The notes below the pieces were generated by a model. It had not been told where the DNA came from. It did not search any database and saw only the letters and a program-made list of their open reading frames with translations. DNA of 64,000 nt from NCBI GenBank assembly GCA_934632155.1, contig CAKTXZ010000001.1, positions 186,001-250,000 on the forward strand. Reading direction: 5' to 3'. Below, one piece after another: positions 26,057-34,681 of the stretch. The position numbers were made by a program, and so were the translations under genes. Origin of the DNA: an uncultured Clostridia bacterium. Its GTDB lineage: Bacteria; Bacillota; Clostridia; Christensenellales; Aristaeellaceae. Each line of letters opens with the position of its first letter. The first letter of the stretch is position 1.

Positions 26057-27574
26057 TTAATCGGCGTTTTCAAAGAACAGCGCGTCCACGCGCGGATAAT
26101 TGCGGATGTTGCCGTCGCTGCTCAGCACGCTGTAGGTGCCCGACGCCGTGCCGTAGACCTTGTAGGCCTTGCCTTCCTCATAGGTCGGCTCGGCGGTGCA
26201 GACCAGATACATGAGGCTTTTATAGCCGGTTCCGGACTTTTGCAGCGCGAAGCCGACGATCCATTCGTTTACCGTGGGCGTGACCTCGGTGATATAGCCG
26301 GTGTAAACGACGTATTTGCCCTTGTTGTCGTCCTTCGACAGCTTATTGTAATCGATTTTCCTGGCGGCGGATTTGATTTTATCTACGCGCTCGGCCTCGC
26401 TGAAGGCGCGCGTAGCGGTGAAGCTGAAGGAACGCTCCGACATGCCCTTTTTGTTGACCGAAACGACAATGGTGTATTCGCCCTCGGTGGAGGTGTCCAG
26501 CTCGAATTTGAAATCCTTTTTCGTGCTGGTTTTGGTATAGGTTTTGGGGCCGGTGACGGCGACCTGCGTCTGCGCGCCGGAGATTGTCGAGCCTGCGATG
26601 ACGGTGGTGTCCGTCAGCGTTTCGCCCGGCGTGCTCGTCAGGTTAACGGCCAGCAGGCCGCGCTGATAGGTGACGGAATACATCCGCTTGGCGGGCAGGG
26701 CGTTTTCCGCCTCCGCCGTGATGGTGACGGAATACACGCCCTGCGAAGGGAGCGTGACTTTCTGGGTGAAAACGCCGGAGGTGTTGGCCTTGGTCTGATA
26801 GCTATTGACGCCGGAGGCGCCCAGCGAGACGACGGCGACGGAAATGGAGGCGTTTTTTACCGTTTTTCCCTTGATGGTGAAGGTATCCGTGCTCGTTTCG
26901 GAGGGCGGCGCGCTGGTCAGCGCCAGCTTGAGAGGCAATTCGGGCATGGGCAGCACCTGCGTGAAGGAGAAGGTTTTCATGATCTTCTCCAGCGCGGTAT
27001 CGTCGGCGTCCTTGGCGCTGCGGCCCGTTACCTGCATATCCAGCGTGATGGTATAGCCGTTGCGAATGGTGCGGCGCTGGTAGCCTGTGCAGATCTGCTG
27101 GCCGTCCTGATGGAGGGAATATTTCGTGCGCAGGAAGCGCAGGGCGTTCTTGCCGTAGTTTTGCCATTTGGCGGAGGTATAGGCGTACCCCAGCACGCCG
27201 TAGGCGCTGCCGTCGGTGTGGGATACGCGAAACTCCTTGCGCATGTCGTCGTCCTGATTGTTCAGGTCAAAATACGTCTGCGCGTCCAGATCCTTGCGCG
27301 CGGTGATGACCAGCGTGCGGCCGTTTTTTTCGTCGATCGCCTTGAGCAGCGTGCCATCAGCCTCAAACTGATTAAACAACGCGTCCGCGTCCTGATTCTG
27401 ATCGGCAAGCCATTGCCGGTTGCTGCTCAGGTTATAGGGGGTAAGCACGACGTCGTATACCCCGTCGGGAATATCGACCGCCGCGTGGATATCGGAGAAG
27501 GAATAATTCTGCGCGAGCGCCGGCGTAACGGCCAGCAGCAGAAGCAGCGCGAGCACAGGAAGAATTTTTCGCAT
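26057..27574 (-). CDS. Secreted protein with Ig-like repeats
   Basis: 505 residues. Signal peptide MRKILPVLALLLLLAVTPALA. Residues about 25-215 form an N-terminal domain of unknown type. Two or more beta-sandwich units follow (215-310 and 310-395), with repeated SAPPSETSTDTFTIKGKT / TSTPGETLTDTTVIAGST openings typical of bacterial Ig-like domains. The last 100 residues (VYTGYITEVTPTVNEWIVGFAL) look like an OB-type domain. It is the first gene behind the promoter at 27680-27708. No enzyme motif is visible. Confidence 0.78.
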   Translation of the reverse strand: MRKILPVLALLLLLAVTPALAQNYSFSDIHAAVDIPDGVYDVVLTPYNLSSNRQWLADQNQDADALFNQFEADGTLLKAIDEKNGRTLVITARKDLDAQTYFDLNNQDDDMRKEFRVSHTDGSAYGVLGYAYTSAKWQNYGKNALRFLRTKYSLHQDGQQICTGYQRRTIRNGYTITLDMQVTGRSAKDADDTALEKIMKTFSFTQVLPMPELPLKLALTSAPPSETSTDTFTIKGKTVKNASISVAVVSLGASGVNSYQTKANTSGVFTQKVTLPSQGVYSVTITAEAENALPAKRMYSVTYQRGLLAVNLTSTPGETLTDTTVIAGSTISGAQTQVAVTGPKTYTKTSTKKDFKFELDTSTEGEYTIVVSVNKKGMSERSFSFTATRAFSEAERVDKIKSAARKIDYNKLSKDDNKGKYVVYTGYITEVTPTVNEWIVGFALQKSGTGYKSLMYLVCTAEPTYEEGKAYKVYGTASGTYSVLSSDGNIRNYPRVDALFFENAD

Positions 27575-27679
27575 GACGGGTGCCTCCCTTGGAATGTCAG
27601 CGTTCCGAACGTACTACGATGTTGTGAGCGGCCGATTGCGCCGTCCGCGCCGGACGAACGTCCTACAGCCTCTTTTACC

Positions 27680-27708
27680 ATTATAACACAGCCGCGCCGC
27701 CTTTTCAA
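27680..27708 (-). promoter_or_regulatory. Promoter of the Ig-like / phosphodiester glycosidase unit
   Basis: Minus strand TTGAAA (27703-27708), 17-base spacer, TATAAT (27680-27685), about 105 bases before the start codon. Confidence 0.82.
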
Positions 27709-27777
27709 CCGCTGCGGCGCAGTGTTTACGATTTGACGCGGATGGCGAAAAAAGACGAAATGCGGCGCGCCGGGGCA

Positions 27778-27806
27778 TTGACGCGCGGCGTCATATATGC
27801 TATCGT
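27778..27806 (+). promoter_or_regulatory. Promoter of the feoAB operon
   Basis: TTGACG (27778-27783), 17-base spacer, TATCGT (27801-27806), about 36 bases before feoA. The GTTAGA palindrome found at 17.4 and 17.8 kb is not present here. Confidence 0.7.
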
Positions 27807-27841
27807 TTCGTTTTGGAGGATGGCAAGGAGGAAGGAAAAAG

Positions 27842-28069
27842 ATGAAAACGCTTGCGGATTTGCAGCCCGGCCAAACGGGCGTGGTGGAAACGGTGGGCGG
27901 CGAGGGCGCGCTGCACCGCCATATTCTGGATATGGGGCTTACGCCGCGAACCCGCGTGAAGGTGGGCAAGCTGGCGCCCACGGGCGACCCGATGGAGATT
28001 TTGCTGCGCGGTTATTCCCTGACGCTGCGAAAGGCGGACGCCGCCCAGATTCTTGTGCGGGAGGAATAG
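27842..28069 (+). CDS. feoA: Ferrous iron transport protein FeoA
   Basis: 75 residues, a single SH3-like FeoA domain: TLADLQPGQTGVV at the start and HILDMGLTPRTRVKV in the middle. It is thought to assist FeoB in Fe(II) uptake at the membrane. The ATG at 27842 follows AAGGAGGAAGG; it lies three bases before feoB. Confidence 0.95.
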   Translation: MKTLADLQPGQTGVVETVGGEGALHRHILDMGLTPRTRVKVGKLAPTGDPMEILLRGYSLTLRKADAAQILVREE

Positions 28070-28072
28070 GCG

Positions 28073-30157
28073 ATGCATTACGTATTTGCGCTGGCCGGCA
28101 ACCAAAACAGCGGCAAAACCACGCTGTTTAACCGCCTGACGGGCTCCAACCAGCATGTGGGCAATTGGCCCGGCGTGACGGTTGAGCAAAAGACCGGCAC
28201 GCTGATTCACCACCATCACGGGAAAAACGCCCATTTCGGCCCCGCCATGCTGCGCAAAAACCGGCAGGCGGAGGAAAGCAACGATGTGCAGATCGTGGAT
28301 CTGCCGGGCATTTATTCGCTCAGCCCCTATACGATGGAGGAGGTTGTTTCCCGCGATTTTATCACGCGGCAAAAGCCCGACGCGGTCATCAACATTGTGG
28401 ACGCGACCAATCTGGAGCGCAACCTGTACCTGACGCTGCAATTGGCGGAGCTGGAAACGCCGATGGTGGTCGCGCTGAACATGATGGACGAGGTGGTCAA
28501 AAGCGGCGATGTGATCGACGTACAGGGCCTCAGCCGGGCGCTGGGCGTGCCGGTCGTGCCCATCTGCGCGCGCAAGGGCGACGGCATGGACGAGCTGGTG
28601 CGCCAGACCATGCTGGCGGCGGAAAACAAGAAAACGCCCGCCAAGCTGGACATTTGTCAGGGCGACACGCACGAGGCGCTGCACGCCATCATGCATCTGG
28701 TGGAGGAAGGCGCGCGCGCCAAGGGGCTGTCGCCGCGTTATGCCGCCACCAAACTGCTCGAGGGCGACGAGCGCGTGGAAAGGCTGCTGGCGCTGGACGA
28801 AAACACGCTGCACATCATCGGCGAGATCATCGTGCGCTTGGAAAGGCAGCAGGGGATGGAGCGGGCGGCCATCATGGCCGACGCGCGCTATACGTTTCTG
28901 GACGGCGTGATGCGCGCGTGCGTAACGCACGCCAGGGAAGCGCCTGAGAGCGTCAGCGCGCGAATCGACAAAATCGCCATGCATCGCGTCTTGGCCTTTC
29001 CGCTGTTTATCGCGATGATGCTGCTCGTGTTTTTTATCACCTTCGGCCCGCTGGGTACATGGATATCCAACGGCTTTGCGGAGCTGATTCAGCAGGGCAT
29101 TCGCCTGATTGACGCCGGCATGACGCGCCTTGGCGCGGCCGGATGGGCGCATGCGCTGCTGGTGGACGGCGTGCTGTCGGGCGTGGGCACGGTGCTGGGC
29201 TTCCTGCCCACGATCGTGATTCTGTTCCTGCTTTTGTCCATTCTGGAGGACAGCGGCTACATGGCGCGCGCCGCGTTTTTGATGGATCAGCCGATGCGAA
29301 AGCTGGGGCTGAACGGCCGCAGCTTCATTCCGATGGTAATGGGCTTTGGCTGCACGGTGCCCGCCGTGATGGGCGCGCGCAGCATGCAAAGCCAGCGCGA
29401 CCGTCGCTTTACCATCATGCTGACGCCGTTTATGAGCTGCGGCGCGAAGATTCCGATTTATGCGCTCTTTACCCGCGCGTTTTTCCCGGGCAGCGGCGTG
29501 CTGGTGATGACGCTTTTGTACCTGACTGGCGTTATCATGGCGATGATCAGCGCAGCGGCGCTCAAAAAGTTCGTTTTCCACGGCGACGCCGCGCCCTTTA
29601 TCATGGAGCTGCCCGCCTATCGTCTGCCCACGCCGGGCTCTGTTTGGCGGCAGCTGTGGGACAAGGCGAAGGATTTTCTGCAGCGTGCGTTTACAATCAT
29701 TCTGGCCGCGACGGTGGTCATCTGGTTCTTGCAGCATTACACCTTCCGTTTGACTGAGGCCGCGGCGCTGCAGGAGAGCATGCTGGGCGTTATCGGCGGC
29801 TGGCTCGCGCCGGTGTTTAAGCCCTTGGGCTTTGGCTCCGTCGCGCCGGCGACCGCCGTCATGACCGGCGTGATTGCCAAGGAAAGCGTCGTTTCCACGC
29901 TGAGCGTGCTTTCCGGCGTGGATGTGGGCAGCGCGGCGATGCTGACGGCGCTGCGGCAGATTTTTCCCTCCACGCTTTCGGCGGTTTCGTTTCTGGTGTT
30001 CGTGCTGCTGTATATGCCCTGCGTGGCCGCCTATGCCGCGATGCGCCGCGAGATGCAGGGACGGTATGTCGCGCTGGCCAGCGTCTGCGCGCAGACCGTG
30101 CTGGCGTGGCTGACCGCGCTGATTGTGTATCAGGTGGGCGGATTGTTCGTGATATAA
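28073..30157 (+). CDS. feoB: Ferrous iron transporter FeoB
   Basis: 694 residues. N-terminal G domain with G1 GNQNSGKTT (9-17), G2 in PGVTVEQK, G3 DLPGIYSLSP, G4 NMMD and a G5-like ICARKG; then a helical domain and the membrane core with two Gate repeats, including the conserved FMSCGAKIPIYALFTRAFF and the GFGCTVPAVMGAR block. Between G2 and G3 the protein carries about 20 extra residues rich in His (HHHHGKNAHFG) compared with E. coli FeoB. Moves Fe(II) into the cytoplasm. Followed by a repeat and the FeoB-associated peptide. Confidence 0.96.
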   Translation: MHYVFALAGNQNSGKTTLFNRLTGSNQHVGNWPGVTVEQKTGTLIHHHHGKNAHFGPAMLRKNRQAEESNDVQIVDLPGIYSLSPYTMEEVVSRDFITRQKPDAVINIVDATNLERNLYLTLQLAELETPMVVALNMMDEVVKSGDVIDVQGLSRALGVPVVPICARKGDGMDELVRQTMLAAENKKTPAKLDICQGDTHEALHAIMHLVEEGARAKGLSPRYAATKLLEGDERVERLLALDENTLHIIGEIIVRLERQQGMERAAIMADARYTFLDGVMRACVTHAREAPESVSARIDKIAMHRVLAFPLFIAMMLLVFFITFGPLGTWISNGFAELIQQGIRLIDAGMTRLGAAGWAHALLVDGVLSGVGTVLGFLPTIVILFLLLSILEDSGYMARAAFLMDQPMRKLGLNGRSFIPMVMGFGCTVPAVMGARSMQSQRDRRFTIMLTPFMSCGAKIPIYALFTRAFFPGSGVLVMTLLYLTGVIMAMISAAALKKFVFHGDAAPFIMELPAYRLPTPGSVWRQLWDKAKDFLQRAFTIILAATVVIWFLQHYTFRLTEAAALQESMLGVIGGWLAPVFKPLGFGSVAPATAVMTGVIAKESVVSTLSVLSGVDVGSAAMLTALRQIFPSTLSAVSFLVFVLLYMPCVAAYAAMRREMQGRYVALASVCAQTVLAWLTALIVYQVGGLFVI

Positions 30158-30191
30158 TGGGACGAAAATCCCGCACGCCTTGCACTTGAAA

Positions 30192-30357
30192 CATCGTTTT
30201 CCTGTAAGCCTGCGGCTTACGGTCGGAAAATGATCGCGGAAGCGGTCGTTCCTACCGCTCCTCGAACCGGCAAAGCCGGTTCTGCGGATGAAACATGAAG
30301 GGGCTGCGCCCCCTTCATTCATCCCCGGAGCTTTAACGAGACTTTTTTGACAGACAG
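30192..30357 (+). repeat. 166-bp dispersed intergenic repeat, copy B
   Basis: Begins CATCGTTTTCCTGTAAGCC and ends TTTTTTGACAGACAG. It has three hairpins: GTAAGCC-TGC-GGCTTAC, ACCGGC-AAA-GCCGGT and TGAAGGGGC-TGC-GCCCCCTTCA. It is the inverted partner of 16901-17066 and lies in the feoB transcript, read in the same sense as copy A in the HMA transcript. Confidence 0.9.
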
Positions 30358-30411
30358 CCGCGCGCTTTGCACACGCTGCATTGCCGCGCGGGAATTGTGC
30401 GAGGAGCCAAG

Positions 30412-30555
30412 ATGGATTGGAGTGTGCTCATCGGCGCGGCGTTGATCGTGTACGCCGCCGCAGTGCTGGTACGGCACATCCGCGCCGCGCGCCGCGGCGA
30501 GGCCAAGTGCCCCTACTGCGACGGCGCCTGCGGAGACTGCCCGAGGAAGAAATAG
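30412..30555 (+). CDS. FeoB-associated Cys-rich membrane protein
   Basis: 47 residues. One membrane helix (WSVLIGAALIVYAAAVLV) followed by a basic stretch and the Cys cluster CPYCDGACGDC. This matches the small peptide family found right after feoB in many Clostridia. The ATG has GAGGAG upstream. Role in iron transport is inferred from linkage; cysteines may handle Fe(II). Confidence 0.9.
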   Translation: MDWSVLIGAALIVYAAAVLVRHIRAARRGEAKCPYCDGACGDCPRKK

Positions 30556-30728
30556 CGGCGCGTACCGCGCAGAGTATCCGTGCCGTGCCAAAGCGAAAAG
30601 CCTGAAAACGCTTATGAAAATGGCCGTGAAGGAACGCAACGGTACTTCGCGGCGACTTTTGCTTCGTATATGCGCCTGCGCGCTGCAAGCCCTGCGGCAA
30701 ATGGCGATGGACGGCGCGGCGGCCTTTC
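30556..30728. other. Intergenic stretch without a recognised gene
   Basis: No convincing coding frame, promoter or terminator. It separates the feo operon from the acetyltransferase remnant on the opposite strand. Confidence 0.5.
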
Positions 30729-31011
30729 ACCGAGCGGCATTTCCGGAACGAATCGCCGGGGCGACATGCCCCTTCGCGCGTAGAAGGCGGGCGCCTCCTG
30801 ATTGCAGGGCCAAACCGTCAGGCCAAGCCGCCCGCCGCCCTTTTCCTGAACACGGCGGGCGGCTTCGCCGAGTAGGACGCGGGTGACGCCGCGGCGCGCG
30901 GCGGCATGCAGCGCCTGCATCATGCGGTCTGCGGCGGGCTAATCCTCGAGAAGCATATCGCGAATAGCATGACGGGGCTCCTTTTCCAATACGCTGAAAC
31001 GCTTCATTCAT
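30729..31011 (-). pseudogene. Degraded GNAT acetyltransferase
   Basis: On the minus strand one frame reads HAIRDMLLED, a TAG stop, then PAADRMMQALHAAARRGVTRVLLGEAARRV and NQEAPAFYARRGM, the last being the typical acetyl-CoA-fold end of GNAT enzymes (N-x-x-A-x-x-F-Y-x-x-x-G). The remains of the N-terminus are missing or out of frame. Too short and interrupted to be functional. Confidence 0.5.
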
Positions 31012-31131
31012 GATAACGGCCGCGCGCCCTAGGTCAGCCTTTTCGCATGCATCGGCAGGAAAAAACGCAAAGAAGGCGAATTATTAGGCGGAATTTGGCA
31101 CGCTGAAAAGCAAACGAGGAGGAAACGAAAG

Positions 31132-31782
31132 ATGCTTCTGGAAAAAGGCGACAAGCTGCTCTTTATCGGCGATTCTATTTCGGATTACGACCGTCAGCGC
31201 CCGGTGGGCGAGGGGCTGGGCGACGCGTGGGGAACCAGCTACGTGGCGGACGTGGGCTCGCTGCTGTGCAGCATGTATCCGGAGCTCGGGCTGCGCATTG
31301 TCAATATGGGCGTCAGCGGCAATCAGGTGCGCCATCTCGATCAGCGCTGGGAGACGGATGTGCTCGACCTTCAGCCCGACTGGGTGAGCGTCCTGATCGG
31401 CATTAACGACGTATGGCGGCAGTTCGACAAGCCACAGATTCCTGAGGAACACGTATTGCCCGCGGAATTTGCGGAAACCTATGAGCGCCTGATCGTCAAA
31501 ACCCTGCCGAGGGTCAAGGGCATGATCCTCATGACGCCCTTCTTCATGGAGCCCAACCGCAGCGACGCCATGCGCGCGCGGATGGATGAATACGGCGCGA
31601 TTGTGCGCGGGCTGGCGGAAAAGTATTCGCTTGTGTTCGTCGATTTGCAGGCGGGCTGGGACGCGCTGTTTCACTATATGCATCCGTGCCATATCGCGTG
31701 GGATCGCATTCATCCCAATAATGTGGGGCACATGTACATCGCCAAGCAGTTCACCCGCGCCATCGGCGCGGAGCGTTGCTGA
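31132..31782 (+). CDS. SGNH/GDSL-type esterase
   Basis: 216 residues, no signal peptide. The SGNH blocks are intact: FIGDSISD with the nucleophile Ser15, NMGVSGNQ (Gly oxyanion), IGINDVW (Asn) and DRIHPNNVGH with the catalytic Asp/His. Similar cytoplasmic enzymes deacetylate xylo-oligosaccharides or other acetylated sugars. GAGGAGG ribosome site. It stands alone between the GNAT remnant and the lonB fragment. Confidence 0.9.
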   Translation: MLLEKGDKLLFIGDSISDYDRQRPVGEGLGDAWGTSYVADVGSLLCSMYPELGLRIVNMGVSGNQVRHLDQRWETDVLDLQPDWVSVLIGINDVWRQFDKPQIPEEHVLPAEFAETYERLIVKTLPRVKGMILMTPFFMEPNRSDAMRARMDEYGAIVRGLAEKYSLVFVDLQAGWDALFHYMHPCHIAWDRIHPNNVGHMYIAKQFTRAIGAERC

Positions 31783-31873
31783 CGGAAATTCCCAACGCGG
31801 GAAGCCGATAATTCGCCGCATGCCTTCTCTCCCCTTTTCACATCCTAACGGAGAATGAAAAGGGGGGATTTTT

Positions 31874-32308
31874 TTGAGCGGATTTCTGCTGCTCATCCAG
31901 CTTGCGGTTACGGTGATCATGGGCGTTTACTTTTATACGCAGCTGCGTACACAACGCACAGCGCAGCCGGCGGGGCGCGGCGAAAGCGCGCGGGAGATGG
32001 AGAACCTGCGGAAAATGCGGGCCGTTTCGCTGACGGAGCCGCTGGCCGAGCACGTGCGCCCGCAGAGCTTTGACGATATTATCGGGCAGGAGGAGGGCGT
32101 TAAGGCCCTGATGGCCATTTTGTGCGGCAAAAATCCGCAGCACGTGATTATCTATGGCCCTCCGGGTATCGGCAAGACCTGCGCGGCGCGATTGGCGCTG
32201 GAGGCGGCGAAAAAAAGCCCCGGTACGCCCTTTAAGCCGGGCGCGCCCTTTATTGAAATGGACGCGACCTGCGTTCGCTTTGACGAACGCGCGATAGCAG
32301 AGCCTATG
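31874..32308 (+). pseudogene. lonB: Truncated ATP-dependent protease LonB (N-terminal part)
   Basis: About 145 residues match LonB of spore-forming Bacillota: an N-terminal membrane helix (LLLIQLAVTVIMGVYFY), RPQSFDDIIGQEEGVKALMAILCG, the Walker A IIYGPPGIGKTCAAR, and EMDATCVRFDERAIAEP. After residue 145 the similarity stops and the frame runs through unrelated sequence to 32428. The rest of the AAA+ domain and the Ser-Lys protease domain are missing. TTG start with AAGGGGGGA upstream. Confidence 0.85.
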
Positions 32309-32617
32309 ACGGCGTTTTGTCGTCAGAAGCCCGCCGGGCGAAAACGGAACGCGATAAGGGGCGGCCGTCATTTTATCGGACGGTCGCAAAGCGGCGGCCG
32401 CGCCGGATGCGCGCGGGAAAGCGCATGACGCATTTCGTTTTCCGCCGTCCATGGGGGGCCCTGCGCGTCCCAAAGCCGCGCTTTCGACGCGCTCCATACG
32501 GGGCGCTTCATCCGCATAACAGGGCTGCGAAATGCGTTCCCTGCGTGAACGCTTCGCAAAGCCTCCCCGTCCAACAGGGCCGGGCGATATGAATGAAAAA
32601 GAAGGGCGGTTCCCAGA
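32309..32617. other. Unassigned spacer between lonB fragment and IS remnant
   Basis: About 310 bases with no recognisable gene on either strand. GC-rich, with several short inverted repeats around GCGAA/TTCGC. It may be debris from the rearrangement that removed the rest of lonB. Confidence 0.5.
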
Positions 32618-32904
32618 CGGTAAAATCGCTTCAGATTATACTTCTTTTCGTGAGTTTCATTATATTCATCTGCAATTCTGCGGTAGCCGTAGGTTCCGTT
32701 ATGTTCTGCATAGATCAGGCCAATCTCATGCAGCAAGGCTTCGTTTTCTTCCTCACGGCTACGCTTGACACGGTGTGTCCAGTTGTAGTAGCTGGATCGG
32801 TTTAACGCAAGAATATCGCAAATCTCGGTTACGGCATATCCCTCTTTGTGCATTTCCTGAACGCAAAGATAGAGATGCTCTTGCCGTACTCCGCTCAGCG
32901 CCAC
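32618..32904 (-). pseudogene. IS3-family transposase OrfB, N-terminal fragment
   Basis: GTG start at 32904. About 95 residues match the OrfB N-terminus with its HTH_21 region (VTEICDILALNRSSYYNW) and EIGLIYAEHNGTYGYRRIADEYN. The match ends at NLKRFYRL, after which the frame continues to 32368 in unrelated sequence. The DDE catalytic core is absent. Confidence 0.85.
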
Positions 32905-33293
32905 CTCCCTTCGATTTCCTCGAGTTTTTTAGCACGGCGCACTCCAATTCCAATCTTTTGTTCCGTGCTTCTAACACCCGGTTCTCAACTCGCAGTTTCT
33001 CCACTTCCGTCATTTCGGATTCCGGCTTACGCTTACCGCGCTTGTCTGCAAGTCCTTCTGCGCCTTTCTCGTTATACTTGCGCACCCAGGAATATATCTG
33101 CTGAATAGCTTGCTTGCCTGTGTTTATCCCTAAGGCCTTCTCTGCCGAATATCTGATAATTTCTTACCCATGTACGAAATGATTCTTTGGCTATTCCGTA
33201 TTGCTCCACTATTGTGTGAAGCTGCTGATCTCCATTCAGACAGGATTCAACTGCTGCTATTTTTTCTTCCGGGCTTACTTTCCTTTTGATCAT
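32895..33293 (-). pseudogene. IS3-family OrfA, frameshifted
   Basis: The ATG at 33293 (MIKRKVSPEEKIAAVES) opens an HTH region that runs to WVRNYQIFGREG in one frame; the continuation (RYSAEKALGINTGKQAIQQIYSWVRKYNEKGAEGL, then a leucine-zipper-like VEKLRVENRVLEARNKRLELECAVLK) is in another frame, so there is an indel near 33140-33150. At its end is the slippery A-AAA-AAC, after which the -1 frame gives KKLEEIEGRWR and stop. Confidence 0.8.
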
Positions 33294-33533
33294 AAAAATA
33301 CTCCCCATCGTGTAGCTTCGAAATTTTTGTTATTTCGAGTGTCTGCTCTATGGGGAGCATATCACCGGCTCAGCGGTTGATTGTTCTGTTTTATGTTGGC
33401 TTGTTCTGCAGCAATGCATTTTCCGGTTGCTTTAGAGCGCCGTACACGGCCGACACAATACGATTGACCTGTGCCAGCGTGTCAGGCGCCGCACCTTCCG
33501 GCGTTTCACCCTACAGCAGCGGAACAATCAGCG

Positions 33534-34205
33534 TTACTTCACAATTTCACGGAAACGGGCGATGTTTTCCGCAATGGGCGCACCCTTGCTGAAGATGCTG
33601 GATGTACCGCAGACAAATACGTCAGCACCGGCGGCGCGCATCTTGACGGCGTTCTCCCAGCTGACGTTGCCATCCACCTGAATTAGCACGTTAGGACGAC
33701 CAGCCTGATCGAGCATCTTACGTAGGCGGGTGATCTTGGCGAGCGTCTGTGGAACGAGCTTCTGCCCCGCAAAGCCAGGATTGACGGTCATCAGCAACAC
33801 CATGTCTACATCGCAGAGCACATCCTCAATCATGCACAGGGATGTCGCAGGATTCAGCGCCACCGAGGGATGTGCGCCGAAGTCACGAACGGCGGCCAAT
33901 GTGCGTTGCAGATGCTTCGTGCTCTCCTGATGAATGGAGACGTACTCACCCTCGGCAATTCCGAACCAGCCGAGTCTGGTCTCGGGCTTCTCAATCATTA
34001 GGTGGATATCCAGCGGAATCTTCGCCGCGCCGCGCAGATGCTTGATGGAATCTGTACTCATCATCAGATTCTGGACAAAATGGCCGTCCATCACGTCGAC
34101 GTGAAGCATCTCAATGCTGCCATGTTCCAACGCTTCGATTACCTTGCCGGGATCCTGCCACACGTTGACGCACATCATGGACGGGGAAAGCATAGGCTTA
34201 TTCAC
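33534..34205 (-). CDS. Ribulose-phosphate 3-epimerase family protein (AlsE-like)
   Basis: 223 residues, complete. TIM-barrel epimerase motifs are all there: HVDVMDGHFV with metal-binding His/Asp, DIHLMIEKPE, LMTVNPGFAGQ and QVDGNVSWEN. The sequence is closer in style to the D-allulose-6-phosphate 3-epimerase branch than to housekeeping Rpe, but that is a judgement by eye. GTG start at 34205 with GAGAGGAG upstream. It follows the permease tail at 34516 on the same strand, which suggests a former rare-sugar operon. Confidence 0.88.
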   Translation of the reverse strand: MNKPMLSPSMMCVNVWQDPGKVIEALEHGSIEMLHVDVMDGHFVQNLMMSTDSIKHLRGAAKIPLDIHLMIEKPETRLGWFGIAEGEYVSIHQESTKHLQRTLAAVRDFGAHPSVALNPATSLCMIEDVLCDVDMVLLMTVNPGFAGQKLVPQTLAKITRLRKMLDQAGRPNVLIQVDGNVSWENAVKMRAAGADVFVCGTSSIFSKGAPIAENIARFREIVK

Positions 34206-34515
34206 GGAAAATACGCTCCTCTCATTGATCGGGCCGCATAGCGTGTCGCAGATTATCATCATACAGCAATATTGTACAGCCTCGCCCATATCGCAAGGGA
34301 TTTGCGGCGCGTTGCCTGCGGGCCGAGGCGCTTTTTGCTTACGCTCCGTCAGCGGAGCGTACGGGCGCGCCAGTCTCACGATGCATCGCGGCGTTGCTCC
34401 CGGAGATTTGCGAGTTGACGTCAGAATCGCCATGCTGCAAAAACTGTCCTGACGCCTGATCAACGTTATTTTCATCCCTGCGCATGCCGCAGAAACAGCC
34501 TCCGTCGCTCGGGCC
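34206..34515. other. Spacer upstream of the epimerase
   Basis: About 310 bases without a gene. It holds the perfect 8-bp hairpin ACGCTCCG-TCAG-CGGAGCGT (near 34341-34360). No strong promoter could be fixed. Confidence 0.5.
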
Positions 34516-34678
34516 TTACTTGAGACCGGACATCTTGATGCCTTCAATAATGTGCCGCTGGAAGATGAGAAACAGAATGATGGGCGGCAGCGATGTGATA
34601 ACCGAACCGGCCAGCACAGCGCCGTCCTTCATTGCACGCTGCGCTTTGAAGAACTGCAGTGTCAACATGATGGGATAT
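34516..34678 (-). pseudogene. C-terminal tail of a CUT1 permease (MalG-like)
   Basis: About 50 residues, including LTLQFFKAQRAMKDGAVLAGSV and LPPIILFLIFQRHIIEGIKMSGLK, the end of a sugar-importer permease. The preceding 220 or so residues are missing because the sequence switches abruptly near 34678 to the SpaA-like fragment on the other strand. Confidence 0.85.
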
Positions 34679-34681
34679 CCC

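Larger units (their letters stand above)
32618..33375 (-). mobile_element. Truncated IS3-family insertion sequence
   Basis: Contains an interrupted orfA (33293 downward) and a truncated orfB. The intact end appears to be near 33360-33375, upstream of orfA, where TGATATGCTCCCCATAGAG is followed by AT-rich leader sequence. The other end is lost: orfB stops matching near 32618. Not able to move by itself. Confidence 0.8.

Noticed and set aside
24731..27736. 1001-codon open frame on the plus strand
   Set aside because: Antisense to two well-supported secreted-protein genes with their own promoter and signal peptides; low-complexity product.
27800..30322. 840-codon open frame on the minus strand
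   Set aside because: Mirror of feoA-feoB; product rich in His/Arg/Gln without recognisable domains.
33376..33533. Possible gene fragment on the minus strand (GETPEGAAPDTLAQVNRIVSAV)
   Set aside because: Protein-like, but interrupted by a TAG and too short to assign; not listed as a gene.
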